Positions 1 through 4,931 of a stretch of DNA of 6,810 bases are shown in pieces. Location of the stretch: positions 1 to 6,810 of the forward strand of contig SKIE01000116.1 of NCBI GenBank assembly GCA_007116585.1, written 5' to 3'. A model generated the notes under the pieces. That model saw only the letters and a program-made list of their open reading frames with translations. It ran no database searches and was not told the origin of the DNA. The first letter of the stretch is position 1, and the number at the start of each line of letters is the position of its first letter. The position numbers and the translations under genes were made by a program. This stretch comes from Wenzhouxiangella sp. Lineage in GTDB: Bacteria > Pseudomonadota > Gammaproteobacteria > Xanthomonadales > Wenzhouxiangellaceae.

Positions 1-1415
1 AGCGCCCACTGGAAACGGTGCGGAAACACCTCGTCGGACGGAACAACGACACGATGCTGGTCGGGCTCGTGGGCCAGAGCAAGGAGATCGTTCCTTCGCA
101 CCAGGAGCATGCCATCGACATACTCCAGCATGTCGACCATCAGCGTCAGCCCGTCAGGTTGAGAAAACCCGGGAAACAAGTCCGACAATGGCTGGTAGTG
201 ACCGTCGGCGAAGTCGAGTCGGTACGGGCCGCTGGTTTTGGCGACCCAGGCTGCGAGCCCTTCGCGTGCCGTGCGGATGGCAACAACCGGGGCCGATTCC
301 AGGCGACCACTGTCCGGGTCGGCCAACGGGTAGCGCCGGAATGCGGCATGATCCGGCGCGAGGTACGCTAGCCCTTCGTTTCTGACCGCCAGCCACAAGC
401 CGCCTTCGTGATCCAGCTGGTGCGCCGACTGCAGTGTTCGGTCCGTCAGAGCAAGCGGCAGGTCTTGCTGACCCTGCACCATTTTCACGCGCCGGGTCTC
501 CGGATCGATCAGGGCCAGTCCTTCCCGCGTCGTCATGAAAATCCGACCGTCGGGCAAGCCCCCGACCGCATTGGCGAACACGCCGGGCGTCGGGATGACG
601 TCGGGCACGAGCGTCGCCAGGTCGTCATGAATGGAGCCCAGATGCACCAGGTTGGCGCCCTGTGTAAGGTAGAGCTCACCATCCGGGTCAATCCAGGCAG
701 AAAACAGCACTTCCCGGTTGCCTTCTCCCGGCCGAAAGACGGACCGGAACCGAGCATCTCCCCGGGCCTGATCGAGAACGCTGAGCTGACCGGTCTGGAC
801 CAGCCAGATGCGGCATTCAGCATCAGTGAGCATGTGGACAAGAAAACCACCGGGATCAAGCCCCGTGTCTTCATCATCCTGGGCGAATAACCGAAAGCTG
901 TCGTCGACAGGATCGAACACGCCCACGCCGCCCTGCATGAACGCCATCCAAAGCCTGCCGTCACAATCTTCGGTCATGGACCAGACATTGTCGAACGGCA
1001 GTGGCCCGGACTCGGATTCGGGCGCCAGATGACGTCGAATGCGCAGGTCAGGCCCGATTTCCACAACCCCAGCGCCGGATAAAGCTGCCCAGACCATGCC
1101 GTCGCTATGCGCATGCAGCGACATGACGTTCTGTTCGGGCAAGGCGTTTGGATGCGCAGGGTCGCGCGGTAGCAGGTTGAGGTGGTCGCCTTCGTGGCGG
1201 ACCAGTCCGGATTGAGTCCCGATCCAGATATAGCCGTGGGCATCCTGGACGATGGCCTCAACGGCCGGATCCGGCAGCCCCTCCTGCAGACTGATCTGGC
1301 GGAACACCGGGTTGCCTTCGGCAGTGGCAAAACCCGCCGCCACCAGCAAAAGCGGTATCAACAACCAGCGCAACCGCCCCCGGCTGCGGGCGTGGATCAA
1401 TCTCGTCCCCGTCAC
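1..1415 (-). CDS. Two-component-regulator-propeller (Reg_prop) protein, N-terminal part; runs off left edge
   Basis: This frame stays open for 471 codons from a GTG at 1415-1413 to the window edge; an in-frame TAG a few codons upstream limits the start. Residues 1-12 are Arg-rich, followed by a hydrophobic stretch (about 17-31, WLLIPLLLVAAGFA) that is a signal peptide or membrane anchor. The mature part opens with a classic Reg_prop blade: FRQISLQEGLPDPAVEAIVQD then GYIWIGTQSGLVRHEG (about 38-76). Similar blades with a D-x-x-G-x-x-W-like core recur near 100-120, 143-168, 195-215, 238-258, 284-306 and 330-353, enough for one seven-bladed propeller and the start of a second. In this family the periplasmic propeller senses a ligand, and the C-terminus is often a histidine kinase, hybrid kinase or GGDEF domain; that part is not visible here. 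The start is not certain: the Shine-Dalgarno (SD) sequence before GTG is weak, and a TTG at 1400 preceded by GGGG is an alternative. I see no frameshift. Confidence 0.88.
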   Translation of the reverse strand, partial: MTGTRLIHARSRGRLRWLLIPLLLVAAGFATAEGNPVFRQISLQEGLPDPAVEAIVQDAHGYIWIGTQSGLVRHEGDHLNLLPRDPAHPNALPEQNVMSLHAHSDGMVWAALSGAGVVEIGPDLRIRRHLAPESESGPLPFDNVWSMTEDCDGRLWMAFMQGGVGVFDPVDDSFRLFAQDDEDTGLDPGGFLVHMLTDAECRIWLVQTGQLSVLDQARGDARFRSVFRPGEGNREVLFSAWIDPDGELYLTQGANLVHLGSIHDDLATLVPDVIPTPGVFANAVGGLPDGRIFMTTREGLALIDPETRRVKMVQGQQDLPLALTDRTLQSAHQLDHEGGLWLAVRNEGLAYLAPDHAAFRRYPLADPDSGRLESAPVVAIRTAREGLAAWVAKTSGPYRLDFADGHYQPLSDLFPGFSQPDGLTLMVDMLEYVDGMLLVRRNDLLALAHEPDQHRVVVPSDEVFPHRFQWA

Positions 1416-1448
1416 TAGCCAACTCGGCTCGGAATGAAGAAGCTATCT

Positions 1449-1454
1449 ACTATA
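1449..1454 (-). promoter_or_regulatory. Possible -10 element for the propeller gene
   Basis: On the minus strand the bases read TATAGT, one mismatch from TATAAT, and lie 33 nt upstream of the GTG start at 1415. The site sits between the upstream operon's terminator and the propeller gene, the only place a dedicated promoter could fit. No convincing -35 box is visible because the region upstream is the T-tract of the terminator. This is a motif match only. Confidence 0.3.
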
Positions 1455-1461
1455 AAGGTGA

Positions 1462-1507
1462 GGAGAAAAAACAAAAAGCCCCTGGCAGGACTCCCGCCCG
1501 GGGCTTT
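1462..1507 (-). terminator. Rho-independent terminator of the TonB operon
   Basis: Read on the minus strand, AAAGCCCC (1507-1500) pairs with GGGGCTTT (1482-1475). The intervening 17 nt form a further inner stem, GGCGGG with CCTGCC, closed by a three-base AGT loop. The result is a near-continuous hairpin of about 14 pairs with one mismatch and one G-U pair. It is followed by a T-rich tract (TTTTTGTTTTTTC, to about 1465). It begins about 30 nt after the TAG stop of the TPR gene, so it closes the operon. On the plus strand the hairpin has no following T-run, so it is directional. Confidence 0.9.
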
Positions 1508-1537
1508 GAGTCAGAAACAGCGCAGCAGGTCGGCGGA

Positions 1538-2944
1538 CTAGAACTCCGCTTCTTCTGCCTCTCGTGCGGCTTCCAGCGCTGCACGGCACTCATCTGAAAG
1601 CGTTGTGCCGGCCAACTGCTGCGCCCGGCAGGCGGTCAGGAAGCGCTCCTGGGCAGCCTCCTCCAGCCGCTCGGCCTGATCGGCTTCCAGCTGCGCCTGA
1701 CGGGTTTCCGTGTCGTCAATCGCCTTGATGTAGGTGCGCCAGTCCCGAGCCTGCGCACGCGTGGAGGCAAAGCGCTCGGCTTCGGCAAACGCTCGATCCG
1801 CAGCCCTGCGCTGCTCTCGGTCACCCGGGCCTGCCTGGTTGAACAATGCGTTACCCAGTAAGACCCAGGCTTCGGCCAGGTTATCTTCCAGTCCGCCGCG
1901 GTCGATGGCCGCCTCGAAAGCGCTGGCAGCCTCTTCGTTGTCCTCGGTCGCCAGATAGGCCTGGCCCAGCCGGAAATAGAGATTGCCGGTCTCCGACAAA
2001 CTGGCTGCCTCATTCAATATGGGAATCGCGCGTCGGTGCTCCCGCGCCTGGCTCCAGAGCTGTGACAGCAACTCAAGGTTTTCGACAGAGCGTTCGACAT
2101 TGCCGTCGTCCATTTCGCGCGAAATCAAACGTGCTCCACGATAGGGATTGTTGAACGAAGAATAAAACTGGCCGAGGATCAGGATATCGCCCTCGTCTTC
2201 AATCAGGCCGGAGATATAGGCAGACTCCAGTGCGCTGAACGATTTCAGTTCTTCGTCCTGCTCAAGATAAAGCGAGGACAACTGGCGCCAAAAGCTGAGC
2301 TCGTCCGGCCAATGCGCGACCATGCGCTTGAGTAGCATCGTGCGATCGGGCACGTTACCCAGTTCACTGTAAAGCACGTTCTTCAATTCATAGTGGCGGC
2401 GCTCCGGGTCTTCGGACCGCTCCATTGCTTTCTTGATGGCTTCCAGCGACTCTTCGTAATTGTTGATCTGATAGTGCGCACCAGCGAGCATGAAATAGGT
2501 ACTGGCCGGAATCTCGTCCGGATCCTCTTCCATCCACTCCTCGAAAAACCGAATGGACCGCTCGTACTGTTCCGTCACGAAGTACAACTGCGCCATGTTG
2601 AAACGCAGGCGGTTCTGCTGTTCATCAGGCAGCGCGTTCTGACGCAAGGCATCCTCGAAATCCGCCAGCGCTTCTTCAAGGTTTTCTTCATTGACGTGCG
2701 CCGAACCCCGAATCTGCATGACAGAGGCCCGGTCGAATTCCGTCATGCGATCGCCTCGGCGTTCCATCAGGCGATTAAGCGCTGTAATCGCCTCAGCGCT
2801 CTTTTCTTCTTCGAGCAACTCGTACGCGCTGAGCAGGTCGTTGGCGACTGCCGGCGTGAGTGATCCAGCCTGAGCCGGTTGCGGCGCAAGCTGCCACGAA
2901 ACCGCCAGAAGAATTGAGATTCCGATCGTCAGGAAACGGGCCAT
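1538..2944 (-). CDS. Exported TPR-repeat protein of the TonB2/TtpC cluster
   Basis: The protein has 468 residues from the ATG at 2944. Residues 1-26 are a Sec signal peptide (MARFLTIGISILLAVSWQLA, then a PAQA-G cleavage site), so it is predicted to be periplasmic. The rest is helical and matches tetratricopeptide repeats: helix pairs near 37-66, 75-104, 113-142 and 148-177, and the clearest one at 321-351 (GNLYFRLGQAYLATEDNEEA). Weaker repeats lie between. The acidic, Ala-rich tail (about 412-468) holds two cysteines, C439 and C453. Genes of this kind are commonly last in TtpC-type TonB clusters, where the product is thought to be a scaffold for TonB or receptor interactions; its exact role is not established. 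The ATG is preferred over an in-frame TTG at 2971 because it has a good SD sequence and directly begins the signal peptide. It lies 4 nt after the tonB stop and is followed by the operon terminator. Confidence 0.93.
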   Translation of the reverse strand: MARFLTIGISILLAVSWQLAPQPAQAGSLTPAVANDLLSAYELLEEEKSAEAITALNRLMERRGDRMTEFDRASVMQIRGSAHVNEENLEEALADFEDALRQNALPDEQQNRLRFNMAQLYFVTEQYERSIRFFEEWMEEDPDEIPASTYFMLAGAHYQINNYEESLEAIKKAMERSEDPERRHYELKNVLYSELGNVPDRTMLLKRMVAHWPDELSFWRQLSSLYLEQDEELKSFSALESAYISGLIEDEGDILILGQFYSSFNNPYRGARLISREMDDGNVERSVENLELLSQLWSQAREHRRAIPILNEAASLSETGNLYFRLGQAYLATEDNEEAASAFEAAIDRGGLEDNLAEAWVLLGNALFNQAGPGDREQRRAADRAFAEAERFASTRAQARDWRTYIKAIDDTETRQAQLEADQAERLEEAAQERFLTACRAQQLAGTTLSDECRAALEAAREAEEAEF

Positions 2945-2948
2945 AGGC

Positions 2949-3551
2949 TTAATCCTCAGTTCCAAAGTCAATCGCGGTTCTTACCCCGAATCGCGGCTGG
3001 GCGACACCATCAACCACGCGGGGCTGATAACGCCAGCGCTGCACTGCCCGCATCGCGGAGCGGTTGAAACAGGCATTCGACGAATCCAGCACCCGCGGGT
3101 TGACCACCGAACCTTCCGGCGTCACGTCGAATTCAACCACCACGGTCTCCAGTTCCCGCGCCGAGCGCAGGCACTGCGTGGGATACTGTGGCGGAATGCG
3201 AACAAGCGGTTGGGCGTCACGGTCGGGGTTAAAGCCGGTGCCGATATCCAGATCAGCCCCGGAGAAATCCGGCAACGCACCCATCTGAACCGCCATCTGC
3301 GGCCGGAAAGAGGGGTCGGAAACGGTCGGCGGCGGCGGCGGCGGTTGGTCCAGCACCGGACGCTGCAAGTCCTGCTGACGATCCTGCGCGCGGTCCTGCA
3401 ACTGGCGCAGGACGTTGATTTCCACCGACCGATCTTCAGCCAGTTCAACGTCCTGCTGCTGCCGGATCACGGTGGCAAGCAGCAAAAACAACACTGAAGT
3501 GACCAACAGCGCGGCGGGTAGTCCAGAAACGAGGCGAATTAGGCTGCTCAT
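2949..3551 (-). CDS. tonB: TonB family energy-transducing protein (TonB2-like, short form)
   Basis: This 200-residue protein should carry force from the inner-membrane ExbB/ExbD motor to TonB-dependent outer-membrane receptors. Residues 1-9 are a short cytoplasmic N-terminus and about 10-29 a single membrane anchor (LPAALLVTSVLFLLLATVIR). A Gln/Asp/Arg-rich, probably helical stretch (31-65) is followed by six consecutive prolines (70-75). The TonB C-terminal domain covers about 117-197, with the family pattern PPQYPTQC, VVVEFDVTPEGSV and FNRSAMRAVQRWRYQP. At 200 residues it is shorter than E. coli TonB (239), and its spacer lacks the long Pro-Lys/Glu-Pro repeats, as in the TonB2 type that works with TtpC. 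C127 and C161 in the C-terminal domain could form a disulfide. The ATG overlaps the exbD stop as ATGA, which implies translational coupling. Confidence 0.95.
   Translation of the reverse strand: MSSLIRLVSGLPAALLVTSVLFLLLATVIRQQQDVELAEDRSVEINVLRQLQDRAQDRQQDLQRPVLDQPPPPPPTVSDPSFRPQMAVQMGALPDFSGADLDIGTGFNPDRDAQPLVRIPPQYPTQCLRSARELETVVVEFDVTPEGSVVNPRVLDSSNACFNRSAMRAVQRWRYQPRVVDGVAQPRFGVRTAIDFGTED
2953..2957 (-). promoter_or_regulatory. Ribosome binding site that fixes the TPR gene start
   Basis: GAGGA on the minus strand lies 8 nt upstream of the ATG at 2944 and overlaps the last codons of tonB. It supports this ATG over the longer frame opening at TTG 2971, which would overlap tonB by 23 nt and put extra residues ahead of the signal peptide. 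Confidence 0.7.
3327..3344. repeat. (CCG)6 trinucleotide run encoding six prolines in tonB
   Basis: Six perfect CGG units on the plus strand are CCG codons on the coding strand. They encode prolines 70-75 of TonB in the periplasmic spacer. All six codons are identical, so the run is a short in-frame microsatellite; slippage would change the proline count without breaking the frame. Confidence 0.85.
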
Positions 3552-3952
3552 GATCTTAGAGTCGAAACGGCTACAGTGTCTTGGACGCCCGCATCGCGAA
3601 TTTGTTGCAAGACCTCCACCAGGTACTCGCTGTCAGCCGCCCCGTCGGCCTGAATCACAGCACTGCCGCGGGGGTTTTCACGCCGCAGACGCTCGACCGC
3701 GACACGCACCCCTTCCAGCGCCGTCTCCTGACGGTTGATCCAGATTTGGTTGTTGGAGTCAATCGCAACCAGAATCGAGACCAGGCGCTGTTCCTCGGCC
3801 GTATCAGCCGGCGGCCGCTGAACCGTGACACCAGGCTCCTTGATGAAGGTCGCGGTGACGATGAAAAAAATCAGCATGATGAAAACGATGTCCAACAGCG
3901 GCGTGACGTTCACGTCGGTGTCTTCGGCGTCCTGTTTTCTGCGTCTTAGCAT
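3548..3952 (-). CDS. exbD: ExbD/TolR family protein (stand-alone, second ExbD of the operon)
   Basis: This 134-residue protein is the usual length for ExbD, the subunit that sits in the ExbB pore and couples proton flow to TonB. A charged cytoplasmic N-terminus (MLRRRKQDAEDTD) is followed by the family signature VNVTPLLDIVFIMLIFFIVT and the single membrane helix, about 18-36. D21 lies at the position of the essential membrane aspartate (Asp25 of E. coli ExbD). Residues 40-134 form the periplasmic TolR/ExbD domain. The ATG has GGAA 8 nt upstream and follows the fusion gene's stop by 18 nt; the stop overlaps the tonB start. It is a paralogue of the ExbD half of the upstream fusion, with the closest match around the membrane helix, but its periplasmic part differs clearly. 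Two neighbouring ExbD units occur in other TtpC-type clusters, so the duplication itself is probably ancestral. Confidence 0.96.
   Translation of the reverse strand: MLRRRKQDAEDTDVNVTPLLDIVFIMLIFFIVTATFIKEPGVTVQRPPADTAEEQRLVSILVAIDSNNQIWINRQETALEGVRVAVERLRRENPRGSAVIQADGAADSEYLVEVLQQIRDAGVQDTVAVSTLRS
3846..3916. repeat. Copy 1 of a 71-nt direct repeat between the two exbD sequences
   Basis: These 71 bases align without gaps to 4269-4339, with 9 mismatches by hand count (about 87% identity). They encode the ExbD signature and membrane helix (DVNVTPLLDIVFIMLIFFIV). The similarity is much higher than in the periplasmic parts, as expected from strong constraint or local gene conversion between paralogues. 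Confidence 0.75.
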
Positions 3953-3970
3953 GGCGTTGGTTCCGAATAG

Positions 3971-4924
3971 TTAGCGCTGGATCGCCAGTGCAGGGTCCAC
4001 CCCGGCTGAGCGGGTCTGGTCCAGCACGAGTACGGTCGACTCAATCGGCGCGTCCGGTGCGGCATTGAGCAACACGACCCCTTCCGGACGTTCGGCCCGG
4101 AACGCCTCGACGGCCGGCGTCACCGAACGCGGGTCAACCATTCGTACATCGTCGATCATGACAAACCCGTCGCTGCGAACCGTGAGGATCATGGTTGGCG
4201 GCGGCCGGCGCTGATCCTCCGGCGGATCCGGCGTTGGCGACGTAATCCCGATGCCGATCTCATCGAGGAAGGTCGCGGTGACGATAAAAAAGATCAGCAG
4301 GATGAAGACAATGTCGAGCAGCGGCGTGATGTTGACGTCAGCAGCTTCTTCATCCGAACTGGTCAGACGCCGCTTGGCGCCATAACCCAGACCGGCGTCA
4401 ACGTCAAGATGCTCTGACAACGCCGCAACAATCCGCGTGTTTTTTCGCTCAAGATAGTTGATCGACAACACCCCTGTCAGCGAAACCGCCAGCCCGGTCA
4501 TGGTCGGGATCGTCGCCCGGGAAATACCGGACGCCATCAGGCGAGCATTGGACGACCCCGTATCGACGATGACCTGGAACACCTCGATCATCCCGGTCAC
4601 GGTACCCAGCAGGCCAAGCAGCGGCGTGATCACGATCAAGGCCTTGATGGGGCCGAGGAAGCGCTCGTTTTCGACCCGCACCTCCGAGATCAGACGCTCA
4701 CGATAAGCGTGGGCCTCCCAACTGCCGTGATCCTGCCGGTCGTTCCAACGGCTGCTCTGGGTCCGAAGCAGACGCCTCGCTGTGAACAGAAAAAAGATGA
4801 TCCGCTCGCTGATCAGCAACCACATCAAGAAGGTGCTGACCAGCAGGGCAACCACCACGGGACCGCCGACATTGAGGTATCCCCCAATGGCGTCGATCAC
4901 GTTGGCCGGGACGAGAAATTCCAT
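3971..4924 (-). CDS. exbB: ExbB-ExbD fusion protein (MotA/TolQ/ExbB channel domain plus ExbD domain)
   Basis: One uninterrupted frame of 317 residues joins two normally separate motor subunits. Residues 1-178 are a complete ExbB of the TtpC-cluster type: a first membrane helix (about 22-48), a cytoplasmic loop (49-90), a second helix with the signature ITPLLGLLGTVTGMIEVFQ (99-117), and a third helix (130-157, LMASGISRATIPTMTGLAVS). A short hydrophilic linker (about 158-192) leads into a complete ExbD: ADVNITPLLDIVFILLIFFI (195-214), with membrane aspartate D204, and a periplasmic domain (220-317). Topology allows this, since the ExbB C-terminus and ExbD N-terminus are both cytoplasmic. The ATG lies 7 nt after the ttpC stop; GAGAAGGG at 4943-4936 is 8 nt from an in-frame GTG at 4927 and 11 nt from the ATG, so either may be used. 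No in-frame ATG or GTG lies near the junction to start ExbD alone. An assembly or base-calling indel at the junction cannot be excluded. Confidence 0.9.
   Translation of the reverse strand: MEFLVPANVIDAIGGYLNVGGPVVVALLVSTFLMWLLISERIIFFLFTARRLLRTQSSRWNDRQDHGSWEAHAYRERLISEVRVENERFLGPIKALIVITPLLGLLGTVTGMIEVFQVIVDTGSSNARLMASGISRATIPTMTGLAVSLTGVLSINYLERKNTRIVAALSEHLDVDAGLGYGAKRRLTSSDEEAADVNITPLLDIVFILLIFFIVTATFLDEIGIGITSPTPDPPEDQRRPPPTMILTVRSDGFVMIDDVRMVDPRSVTPAVEAFRAERPEGVVLLNAAPDAPIESTVLVLDQTRSAGVDPALAIQR
4269..4339. repeat. Copy 2 of the 71-nt exbD direct repeat
   Basis: This is the partner of 3846-3916. It encodes the membrane helix of the ExbD half of the fusion protein (DVNITPLLDIVFILLIFFIV). 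Confidence 0.75.
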
Positions 4925-4931
4925 CACGGGG

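Noticed and set aside
18..890. Plus-strand frames at 18-371 and 408-890
   Set aside because: They are antisense to the propeller gene, with low-complexity Arg/Gly/Gln-rich products and no ribosome binding site or domain.
533..1330. Minus-strand frames at 533-964 and 974-1330 as separate small genes
   Set aside because: They are out of frame with the propeller gene, which is open across the whole region from 1415 to the edge and shows repeated Reg_prop blades. Their translations are Arg/Ser/Cys/Trp-rich and show no family pattern.
1..1415. Propeller gene as a frameshifted pseudogene
   Set aside because: Translating from the GTG at 1415 gives one continuous frame of 471 codons with regular blade motifs. 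The only reasons it is easy to miss are the GTG start and the cut at the window edge.
4370..4390. Programmed ribosomal frameshift at the exbB/exbD junction
   Set aside because: The fused frame is already continuous, so no shift is needed to make the fusion. I see no slippery heptamer at the junction.
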